From NCBI GenBank assembly GCA_015680685.1, contig MNCI01008124.1, forward strand, positions 78,665 through 142,664: a DNA stretch of 64,000 nucleotides, in the 5' to 3' direction. A model generated the notes under the pieces. That model ran no database searches. It saw nothing but the letters and a program-made list of their open reading frames with translations, and had not been told where the DNA came from. The position numbers were made by a program, and so were the translations under genes. This stretch comes from Gnetum montanum (taxonomy: Eukaryota > Streptophyta > Gnetopsida > Gnetales > Gnetaceae). This document shows positions 11,801 to 23,800 of this stretch, piece by piece. Position 1 is the stretch's first letter, and every line of letters begins with the position of its first letter.

Positions 11801-14800
11801 TAGACATTACCATAGCTTATGACACTATTTGCTAGGATGCTTTGAGGGACATCATGGTGAGCAAAGGTTCCAACAGCAACTTGTTAATTTATGCCTTCAT
11901 ATACAATATTCTGCTGCTTATTCCATTGATTTACAGGAGGTGCTTTGGGATTTCTCCTCATTGGGGTAGGGCTTGTGACAAGGTGACCCATTGTCATCAT
12001 ATTTGTTTATTCTTGTGATGGATACTTTGCAAGATTACTGCAAAGTTGAAGGGTGTGGAGGCTGCACATTAATGGGGTTGGGTGCTTGGCAGAACATTAT
12101 GTAGATGGCACTATTCTCTTTACACGTACTTCCATGACACAGGCTCAAGCAATGGATCAGGCGTTAATGCGAATGGCCCAGGAGGTCAATCTGGAGGTGA
12201 ATCATGCCAAATCTGCGCTCTACCTGATGCACACAAAAGTGAGAGTAAAGGCTGAAATCACATAGATATTGGATGTTCTGCCAAAAACCGAGCAAGATAC
12301 ATACCTTGGTTTCCCCATGTTCACTTGGAATTGATGGTGGGCCTAGATCAAATTGCTCCAATAGCTGCAATAGCAAATTGGGCATTGGACCACCCAATTT
12401 CTGACAAAAAAAGGTAGAATTCTACTCACCATGGCTGTGCTTTCACCTATTGCTTGTTTCACTACGTCCATTGCCTCCCCTCCCCTAGATACTGGGAACA
12501 AGGTGGATTAGTTGATTTGAAATTTTATTTGGTCTAGGGGAAAAAGGGTGTCAGCGTCTTCATTATGTGGCTTGGGATACTGTGGCATGGCCTAGGGATG
12601 TGGGTGGGATGGCAATTTTAAAATTCTTTGATCTTGTGATGGTGGGGCACCAACAATTAGTGCACAGAATCTCCCAGATGGGGATGGATGAGGTGCTGTG
12701 GGTCCACATCATGAGAAATAAATATAGACAGTGGACCGTGATACTACATGATTCAATGCTTTGGAGATCCATTTACTGCCATGTACAATGGATGGATCAG
12801 TTAGGTTTGATGGTTGTGCAACTCCGCCTCATTTTTAAACATTGGTACCCAATAGTACCTAGGTGGTGGCTAGTTTGGTGGGGGCAACTGCCGGAAAAGA
12901 TCAAGGTCTTTTTGTCGTTAATACATCATGTGGCCATCCTTGTGCGTGTCAAGTTGCAACAAAGGGACTTAAGGATTAAGGACACGTATCCGTCATGCAA
13001 TCAGACGACGAAGACGTGGCACCATTTTTCTTTCGAATGCCCTTTCAGTCGAGTGACATGGCAGGCAGCCAAAATCTCGCTCCTTGCTACTTTAAATGGT
13101 GACTCTCATGCCACCACCATACTTTGGTGCTTGTGGCACACACAAAATCAGCTGACTTTTCGACAGGTGCTACTCCCCCCACTAGTGCACGTTGCTACAC
13201 AAGGCATGAGATTGTGGTGGGAGGCAACTGTAAGCATGGGAGTGACACCAACTTTTGAACCTTCCTATGAGTGTTTTCAGGGTAGAGCAAAGCTATGGGA
13301 CCTTTTCAGGTGTATTGGTTGGGATGGTCTGCTACCTTGGCTACTAGGGGATCCGACACTACCAAATGGCGAATTCTTCATCAACTAGCAAAATAATTCC
13401 ACCACATTCTGTGGGGTTAAGATTAACCTCACAAAAGAAGCATTGGAGGGGGCTTTGGGTGTGCTAACTACAAGTGAGGTGGTGATTCTACAGGGTGCCT
13501 AGTTTTTCTTTGATGGTTCAGTGCCACAAACGGCTGGCAGTCAGGTGCCTAGATCTACTCTCTCTACCTTGTGGCAAATGGCCGCCAATTTGGTCAAGCA
13601 TTTCTTTGTGCAAACAGGAAATGGTTGGAAACTACAAGGCAATCATTTTGCCTTGCTTAAGTGTCTTAGAATGGGGAGGTAGGTCAACATGCCAAGGTTT
13701 TTTCTTGCGTCATTGTGGTACCATCAACCATGACGACACTCAAGACTGATCCTCGCCCTGTGGAGGGTTCCTAAGTTGATCCCCATGACACGCAAGATGG
13801 GGGGGCTTTGCCACTATTTACAATCAATGGAGGAGAACAGTTGCGGAAGTGGAGATTCCACTTGATTGCATGGTGCTAGCGCTCATGGCTTCAAAAGAGC
13901 TGAGGACTGAAATAGAAGCGACTAAGCCAGAGGAAAGCTCATTGGCACTGAGGGTGCTAATCACTCTAGTAAGACAGGAGGCCACGCTTGAGGCACGTGC
14001 AAAGGAGCATAGGATGTGGGAGGCAAAATGGTTTGCCATGGAGGAGTTCTTCTAGCAGGAACTAGAAAAGCTACAGCTCCATCACTAGGAATTGGTGGAT
14101 GAGCTGCGTCGATAGAGGGTTGCGGAGGATGCAACGACAAAGATGATGCTAGAGGACCAGTTCCGCAAGGAACTTAAGGAGGAGATGCAATAGGAAGAGT
14201 TGCGATGAAAGGCACTGGAGCAGGAAGCAGAGAAACAAAGAACAAGAGAGAGCCAGGAGGACGAAGAGCACCAACAATAGTTGAAGTGGGCCCATAAGTA
14301 GAACACTACTGCTTGGCCGCAAGAAGGGAAATGCCCTTATGCCTGCATGCAAATTAACCACAATATGAACTAGGCTAAGCTACGCTAACACATCCGGCTA
14401 GCTTCCATGAAATTGCACTGATGGCACTGATTTTGTTGCTACATGGGCCAGAATGACAGAAGCTTTCAAAATCTTTCAACAAGCATTGCTTTCGTTGATA
14501 CGAAAGAGCATCGTGTGTAGCTTGATATGTCGTACTTGCTATTGAGGCCCAACTGTAAGTGTGGGCATCTGCCCTAACACCTTTAGTTGGTTTGCAGAAG
14601 TCATTCTATGTTTTGGTTTTTTTAGTTATTTGTGCCTTGTTTGTTTTCTGTCTGCAGTCAGGTTGGTCTGGGTGTCTAGACTAGGAGGCGGGGAGTCTAT
14701 GCTCGAATCTGTCTAGTTTTAAAGGTCCATGGGACCTGGTTTTGTATCGTTGTGATTCTGGTTCGGGAGAATCCATGCCCCGTGGGCTGTGTCAAAAGGT

Positions 14801-17800
14801 TTGCTTGGGGTGGACAACCACCCCAATTTTTGCTTTGTAAGGTGTGATGGGGATCTATCCCCTAATGCCTTTTCTTGACTATACATTGTTCTTGTTGATA
14901 ATATACTCCCGAAATTTTCTCCAAAAAAAAAATAATCATCAGCAAAGATCTAAACTTATTGACATTTCGTGTAATAATAAAGCTTGGACTTACTGAAATA
15001 AAAATGTCTGTTCCCTTAGGAATGGCATACCCATCCTTATCCCCTTTGTAACCACCTACAAGATACATTCAAATTAATTATTGTTAGCACACATATACAT
15101 AAAGGCAACGTTTCCACATTCAAATGCCCTTTTGAGCATTGATCTCATAAGAAGCTTAGAGTAATCATACTGCACAATGCATAGATGTTTGACATTTATT
15201 CACAAACACTTTACCATGACCTCAGGATTGACATTCATCTTCATCAGACCCAATATTAATCAAACAAGAAGTATCCTGAATTTGAGTTTCTTTTAAGTTT
15301 GAAATAAATAGGTATACTTCAGTTTGGATAATATAAAATTTAATAGGGATATCTGAGTTTGGATTTAATAGACATAACTTGCTTGGTTAGAGCATGCATC
15401 TTGTAATTGGTAAGTCACAAGTTCGATCCCAAAGGGTATGCTGAGACACGTGTCAACCTAGGGCATGGTAAAAATATATGTTCAGGCTATATAATCAGGT
15501 AGACAGCTGACCATAGAAAATCATTGTCAAATCCTTTGTCTACCTCCACAGGCTAGCCCATATTGATGGGATAAAGGCACCGTGATAATGAAAACCTTAA
15601 TTTTAGTTCATACAGAAGGATTTTGATTTATGCATTTCACGTAGGTTGTAGTAAATCAAGTTAAAGAGCACATTTACTTCAAATGTTAGCAAAGCCATCA
15701 AGGCATGTTGTTATACGTATTTCTTTTGTTAGTGCCTGAGGCCCATTGTGTGCTGTGTCACAGCAACTGAAATGCAACTGTTTAAAGCCCTTCAAACTCA
15801 CCCTACTTAGTGTTTACTTTTAGAGAATGCAAGACTTGGCATTAGAGAGATGAGGTAGACTTACTGCTGGAAGTACAATGAATCCATTCAGCAAAATTAT
15901 CAAGAGAAGTTTGTGCGAATCAGTGTTCTGTCAAGTATACTTTCTGTTATTGGTGTGTGCATGTGAAGGAAGCTATGTCTATTGTGCATCCTAAGAGAAC
16001 AAAGAAATTTGAATGCTTTAAAGAGCTATCACATGTTCAAGCCCTTGTCCAATATATTCCCTTTTCATGTGACTAAAGCTATAATGTGTGCTGTTGGCTT
16101 TTTTATCTTGGAATCTTAAAGAAAAAATTAAATGTATGTGCCATATTCACTCATCACCCTTGCCAAGCCTTTTCGAGCTGTCTGATAAATTTTATCCTTG
16201 TAACTTTGCATCTTTATACCATAGATATAAATTCAGACTTTGTTTCAGGAATATCTGTTTCAAATTTAGTAGTAATACATAAAAAACCTCACTTCAGTTG
16301 TTTTTAGTAACTATTTTCAGTGTTGTTCCTCGTAAAAGAATAAAGAAATTTGAATGCTCTACAGGGCTGTCAAATGGTTTCAGTGAATGGGCAACATATT
16401 CCCTTTCATGTCATGAAAACTATAATGTTTGCTTTTATTTTTTATCTTAATATCTTAAAAATAAAATTTAATGTTTTTGGCATATTCACTCATAACCATT
16501 GCCAAGCCTTTTCTACTTTTCTGCAATAATTTTGCTCTGTGAATCTGTAAATTTATGCTGTATATATAAATTCAGAATTTGTTTCATAGAAAATGTGTAT
16601 CAAATTTCATAGTAATACATCCTTGCTTCAGTTGCTTTTATTACCCATTTTCTTCAATTTTGAGCATCTCATACCCTCTTATACTATTAGAGATTATCAC
16701 CTACATACTGCAAAAATTCTTTTGAAAGCCTCCAAAAATGTGAATGTAAGCCATGTGGGTGTTTTGAAATCTGGTCGTTTGTTCTTTTTTAAGTGATGAA
16801 CATCTTTGCAATTGTAATTTTCAATAACCATGATAAAATAATCACATGTTAACAGTGGATCATTCTAAAAGTCGCATGAGACTACGAATAATTTCCTAGC
16901 ATTTTAGACAAGGAAACAATCTTAGGCAAAACGTAAATTCTTGCATACATGCTGGTTCTTTTTATGTAATAACAGCTCGATTTTCTTGTAATAATAATAA
17001 TGATGATTAAAAATATGCTCAATATTCTATTTTTTATTAATAATTAAAAATACCTTTCATTTCCAAAATCAGTGAATACGATTTGAATTCAATAAATGAA
17101 AAGCAAATTAGCAGTTGATATGTTTTAGGAATTATTTTTTCCCTGGAGAAAAACATAGTTAGAGATGGTGGGTTGCTTCTGCTTACAAGTCAATATGCTT
17201 GAATATAGTTTTTGTTTCTAACATAGTGTAAAGAATGCAATATTTTAATTTAATTTATATTTCCTATTTAACACAAATGCTCAATTCTAAACAGGAATTT
17301 ATAGCTGTACATGCATTGAAAGAAAAACACCTTTGGAAGCGTACCAGGTAAAGTATCTGGCTTTAGAGATCGCCTAATTAACAATGGCGGTTGTGGATAA
17401 AGCCGAAGTGCCTCAGCTATTATTAGACGAACATATCTGTAAATATTTTAAAATCAAAATTGAAACTTCAAAATAATAGCATGCCCATGTGCAAAACTGT
17501 AAACATTGGTCATCATATTTTCTACATTCCACATTGTCTTACTGCTTAATACTAAATAATATTTAGAAATCTGACAACTGGACAAGAAATGGATTAGAGA
17601 GAGACCATAAATTAACTTTGAAGTGCAACGAAATAGAAAAAATTAACATAATTGCCAATCCAGTAAAACGACAGAAAAACATAATGGCGGAACAGAGATA
17701 CTGCAGTATTAGAAAAAAAAATTCCAGAGACATGATTTGAGGTAGCAGATATAATATACCAGGACCAGGACTAATCTCGACTTTCATGCACACTTTATCA

Positions 17801-20800
17801 ATAAAATGCAGTATTGATATGTTGTTCCCAAAGCAAATCTAGAAGACAAGCAACCATAATGTTTGACGTGTCGTTTGGTGTGGACTTTGACCAATTTGAC
17901 TTGAATGCTTGTTCAAATAACATCAATATTTCTGAACTGCTTTGTGATGCGTAAGTTCTTTTGGATTTTTCCCTTTTTGTATTTTTGGGCAAAAATACAA
18001 AAGATACTTGACATCAGTTTCTTCCACATTTTATTTACAAAGTCTAGTAATTGCATCATGGTTTTCCATAGTGGAACAGAATCAACATCCGGAGCATGAT
18101 TCCACTTAGACTGCAATTCACGCAATATCATAATTTTTAAAATTGATTTTTTAAAAAAAAAAATTATGCATGCACTTACAAATAGATTCCTGCTTCCTAA
18201 CAAATCTTCTTGACCTATGCCAAAAGCTCAGGTTTCTTGATGTTATTAGTTTCCTGTTGTGGAAGACTACATGACCCACCAAAGATACATAGATTGTTTC
18301 TATGTATAATATCCCTCAGAGTTTACCAGAGCACGTTAATTCCCTACAAGAAGACTGCAAGGAAGTTTTAAGAAGAATTCAGAATTCTCTAATCTATATA
18401 CATTGTCAACTGGAACTAAGTTATATAGCATGGAAGTATTTAAAATATCATATATGGCCATTGGTTGCAAGTTCCAAGAATTCAGAAAAGACATGGGACT
18501 AAGGTGTAGCTTTTTCCTACAGGACACAAACTTTCTCATTTTCTGGCCAAAGCATTGGACACTTCGTTCATGCATTGGTTTGGGAAGTGAAAAGTTGATG
18601 CACAGATTCAACACATATGATAATGGGCATTTTGATCAAAATAATGGGCTTCCATCCCCTACAGTTTCCACTCACTGCAAAAATGGTGGTTAGGACACAG
18701 TTCTGGCATGTCATGCTAAATCACAGTTAGCTTCATTGATTTCTATTCACTTCTCACAACACCACTTTTCTAACTATAAATATAGCTTTGCCTCTATTCA
18801 TATAGATGGTGACTAACAATATTAATTTTTTCTAAAAAAAACATAAAACTCATCTTTTTAAGTACAACAATTTTTTAAACATTTTTATATGTTTTTCTTC
18901 TCTGTTTATGTCAATAACCATAAGTTCAGCAAAAAAACAGGGGTCATAACCCACAGGCTTGATGCTGATTTTGCCAAGCAGGGTCTCAGGAAGGTCAGTA
19001 GATGAATGAAAGCTTAACCTCTTTTTGAGAGGCTGTGTGGCTGTGCCTAAGCTCAAACTTAGGTCTTGATTCCTGAGAAATAAGTACCCTTACAATCACT
19101 CCAAATGATAGCCCCTACTAGCCATAAGTTGAGCAACTGTCAAATCATGTAATTAAAGCACTGATTGTGATCGCAAAGATTACAGGTATAAAATAGCATT
19201 TCTTTAAATGAGGTTACTTAAAAGTCAGAGCTTAATAAGACTTACTAGTTACTGCACAATTGAATTCTTCAATACTAACTAGTCTTGGTAACAAACTTTC
19301 TTGAATGAGCCTAACAATTGCAGTGCACACAAATTTCTACTATGAAACATTGAGGGTTCTAACTCTTAATAGTGAAGAATGATCCAATAAGACATGATGC
19401 TAGTAGCGGATATTGAAATGATGTCACAATAAGAATTAAGACACTTACTGCAATTTCTTTATGCATTCAAATGTTGGCTTTCTTTGTGCAAGTACGGTAT
19501 CAATTTCAGTCCGAGCCTTCGCCAACTTGTCAGGATTCTAAAAGCAGACATATCACAATGAAAACATTTTTAATAAATAGGAAGAGAAATGTTACGCAAT
19601 TTGATTGCATTTTATTATTTCCCAGTTAAATCTTCTGAAGACCTATGACTCTGGCAAGAAGCTAGTTTTCTATATAAACTGTGGTTTGAAAAATTTTGAT
19701 TTTGGCCTTCTTAACATTTAACGAATAGAATGCATTAATGTGTAGCAATATTTCTTTATGAATGGAAAGATTTTGTTTCTATAAAAATACACAAACTCAA
19801 TAATACCTTCCTCTGGTAAATATCAAGATTTATTTACTCAAAAACAAACAAACAAACAAAAAACAATAAGGCTGTTGTTGCATACTTGCGTGAGCAAAAA
19901 CACAGCCCATGTCAGGACTGCTGCAGTGGTTTCATGTCCAGCAATTAGCATTGTCATAAGATCATCCCGAAGCTAAAATAAGGCAAACAAAATTCCAATT
20001 GCTAAATATTAAGGATGTACAATCAAGAAATCTGTCATATTTAATGAGCTAAAGAAATTTAAACTGCAACAGAATTATCTATTCAAGAATTCAAGTGTTT
20101 ATTCTAATGAAAATACAAATTATGAAAACCATTAATGCCAGATACCTGTCTATTACCAGCATCTTCGCCCCTCATATCAACCAAAAATCGAAGCAAGCTA
20201 GCATCCTACGCATACTTCATCGTATGAGAACCTTCTTAAGAATTTAATTACCATATATTTTTCATTCCATTACATTATCTACTAACAAAGTAAGTCATAA
20301 TGCGTACACACATTCTGAAGATAATATAACAAAAGGCACAGCTTACCTTAACTCTGGAATAGTCTCTTCCTTGAAGAGCCTCAATATCATCTTCCTGCAT
20401 TGCATATTAAATCAGAATGAAGCCTGAAACTGATCGCCTATTGTATTTAAAACCACATCAATTATAGTTAAAAAATAATTCATCGTAATTCTTGAATGTT
20501 CAAGATAAAAGTGGTGGAAAAAATCACATTTGACCATGTCTTTGTTTTAAGGTTGACACACTTCCAATAATCCTTATTTATGTATGGAAGCGTACCACAC
20601 AAAATGGCTTTCATTTTAAATTTATAGCTGAAAAATGTTACAATAATGTTATGGGCAAAACTGCAAATCTGTGATATGGCATATGTATCATGGTGTAACT
20701 ACCTTCAAGTTCCAAAAGAAAATTCAGGAATTCCAACAACATTTCAGATTAGCAAAGTCATTTACTAACCTCCCTTGTCTCCTGAGCTCTTTTAATAAGA

Positions 20801-23800
20801 TCATCCAGACAATCGTTAATAAGTTTCAGGTCCTTGTGAAACTTCCTTTGACGAGGAACTAACCATCTTGAAAGTGGGAATTTCCAGTATGGAATATAGA
20901 ATGTTGATCTGTGCTCCGCCTCAAATAATGTACCATAAACTGCCTGTGTTATACAATTTATTATTGCTTATGGAAAAAGAAGACAGGAATGCAATTACTA
21001 CCATAAGCAAATTTAGCATACCATAAAGGTGACATACATAAGTTTTCAAATTCTTCCCTGTAATGTAATCATAGAAAAATGAAGTTACAACCTCATGCCA
21101 AAAATGTATCTCCATTGGGGGTCGAAGATGGAGATTTTGAAATCTGGTCTAGGCGGGAGTGAGAGTGCAAGTGACAGCAGGCTAAAAGGGTGGTGTAGTG
21201 CAGGCACGTGGGGTGAAACCCTGGAAGGTGAGGGTGAGTCATGTAGCGCTTTGGGTGGATCAGGTGGTGCTTCAGGCATGGGGGGAGTCATTAGTGGCAT
21301 GCAGGCATTGGGTGGGGTGACGGATGACGAGGATGGGGGTTTGGCGTCAGGGGTGATGAAAACGTCCAGCCGGCTTGGGGCCCCGAAGCGGCGGGTGTTG
21401 AGGCATGTGTTAGGGGGGAGGGATCTATGTGGCTCCAAGTCAAGGCAGTCCCCAGCAAGGGGCTTCACACCTTGGAGAGCAATCTGACTAGGACATTTGT
21501 CTCAGCCAGTGCCTACCCTAAGCTTGAGGTGGTTCAGAAATGGACAGTGGTGCAATGGAATTTCTGCTCAGTTGTTGTGCAGAGCCTTCCAGGATAGTTT
21601 TTTCTGTTCATTTTCCTGATGGTTGTGGATAGAGACCTAGTCTTGGTGGGCAGCCCATGGTTTTTTGGAAAGAGGGGTTTCGTGTTGACCTAGTGGAGGC
21701 TAGGGGTGCATGGGCAGTATTCCCATTTTGTGCCTTGTTGGGGGAGGGCTGGGGGATTAGCATCCCTGTCAAAGTGGCCTTTCATGGTGTTTGATTATTC
21801 CATGTGGAGTATCAACATCCATCTTCCCTAGAAAGGACTCTCGATTACGAATTTCTATGGGGCTCAGCAATGGGAGGCACGATTACAAGAATTGGAACAA
21901 ATTGGGCCTCTAGTTGCTGACTAGACGAATTGGATGTTGGTCAGTGACTTTAACCAAAGGTTGTATGCATGGGAGAAGTCTAATGGGGGGTACTTCAGAG
22001 CCTCTTGAGGCTCAACAATTTAGGATTTTCTAATTTTCCATGGGCTCATGGATGTGGAAATCAGGGGATGTAACTTCACATGGTGTAATCAGCGGAAAGG
22101 TCATGACCAAATCATGACAAAAATTGACAGGATTTGGGTGGGGTCAAGACTGCTTGTAGACAGGAGGGTGATTGTCCTTGGGAAAGAGTGGGTTGCTTTG
22201 GAGCACAAGCCTCTCCTATGTTTGTTGGGTCCCCTAGAGGACAAGGAGCCCAACCCGTTTAGATTTGAACAGTGGCTAACAAAATCGTGTCTAAGACTAT
22301 TGGTTGAGGAGATTTGGGGGGGCTACCCTTCGCAAGATGATCCCAGGGAATTTCTCAAGCAGATCCTAATGCTGTTGAAACAGCATATTCGAGGGATCAG
22401 GTTGGACGACAAATGCACATTTAGGTACTATCAAGGTTAATTGTTAAGGCATTTGGAGAATATTCAAAGGATACAAGAGATGGGTCAGGCTCAAGAAGAG
22501 GATGAAGGAGCAGTGCTGAAAGAGCTTCAAGAATTGGATAAGGAGGAAGAAGTGTACTGGAGGCAAAGAGGCCAAGCACAATGGCTCTAGGAGGGGGATC
22601 GAATATGTGGTTCTTTTTTGCTATGGCTTGTTCTGCTCGTATGTCCAAACAGATACCCAGTTTAACTGTTGCAAGGGTTACTATGGAGGGGAAACATGAG
22701 GTCACCTAGGCAATGCTAAATTATTGGTATGAGATCTTGTAGAAGAAGGAGATGAAGCCTCTCTCCATTGATATTGCACAGGTGTTGGGAGAGGAGGATA
22801 ATCGATAGCTTGCTAGCACCCTTTAGCCAAACTAAGCTAGGGGAGGCACTGGTTTCTATGAAAGGAAGAAGGGTGCCTAGTCCCGATGGGTGACCTCTAG
22901 AGTTTTTCTGAAATTTCTTTAATGTGTTGGGGGAGAATATTTTAGATGCTTTTAACACAATGTTGTTTTGGGAGCAAGTTCAAAGGGAGATTAATTGCTC
23001 TCGACTGGTGCTTATTCCAAAAAAGACTAACCCCTTGACCCTTGAGCATTTCAAACCTATTGGGCTCTATAATACATTGCTTAGATTGTTCACAAAGATG
23101 TTGGTGGCTCAATTGATGCCTCTAATACACCAACTGGTGGGCGAACAATAGGGTGGTTTTGTCAGGAGGAGATATATATAGGACCAGATTATCCTAGTGC
23201 AAGAGGTGATACACTCGCTTCGCATGACCAAATTTCCAAGTGTGTGTTTGAAACTGGATATCATTAAAGCTTATGACACGGTTTCCTAAAGTGCTCTCTA
23301 GGAAATCATGTTGCATAAAGGTTTTCATCCATATTTCATGAAATTATGTTTGCACATTCAACAATTGGGAGCCTTTTCTCTAGATATGGAGGGGAGGCTT
23401 TGGGGATTCGCCTCCCCGGGTAGGGAGTTGAGATAGGGTGACCCATGTTGCCTTACCTATTCATTCTGGTTATGGATGTCATGCATATGTATTGCCTAAC
23501 GAAAGGGGTTAGAAGATTGGAGGTTGGGGGTGGGGTGGGGAAGGGGGTAGTGGGGGTGGTGTGAATTTCCTGGTGGAGCATTATGCTAACAATACTTTTC
23601 TTTTCTCTCGGGCTGCTGTTCCTCAGGTGTTGGCTATTAATCAAGCTTTTTAAAGAATGGTCAAGGAAGTGGGACTAGAGGTTAACCGGGGCAAATCTTT
23701 GGTGCATCTTCTCAATGTGGAGCCAATTGTGTGGGTGAGGATAATACAGTTGTTGGGGGTGTTACTAGGGTCAAAGGAAGACACTTATCTTAGACTCCCT

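Larger units (their letters stand above)
9360..14930 (+). mobile_element. L1-like LINE (copy 1) in CYP97B intron 12, antisense to the gene
   Basis: A 5.5-kb non-LTR element. Its order is ORF1 remnant with zinc knuckle, endonuclease, reverse transcriptase, RT zinc-binding domain, a Glu/Lys-rich coiled-coil segment, then a 3' UTR ending ATACTCCCGAAATTTTCTCC and poly(A) at about 14922-14931. It is homologous to the LINE at 21115-26465. The 5' edge is uncertain because no convincing target-site duplication was found. Numerous stops and frameshifts make it inactive. Confidence 0.8.

Noticed and set aside
15379-15440. Possible tRNA gene (Thr-like anticodon region)
   Set aside because: A and B boxes are present but the acceptor stem does not pair and a SINE-like body follows; treated as a SINE.
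21085-21487. Overlapping 127- and 130-codon Gly/Ser- or Pro-rich ORFs on opposite strands as genes
   Set aside because: They lie in the GC-rich 5' part of LINE copy 2 and mirror each other through composition.
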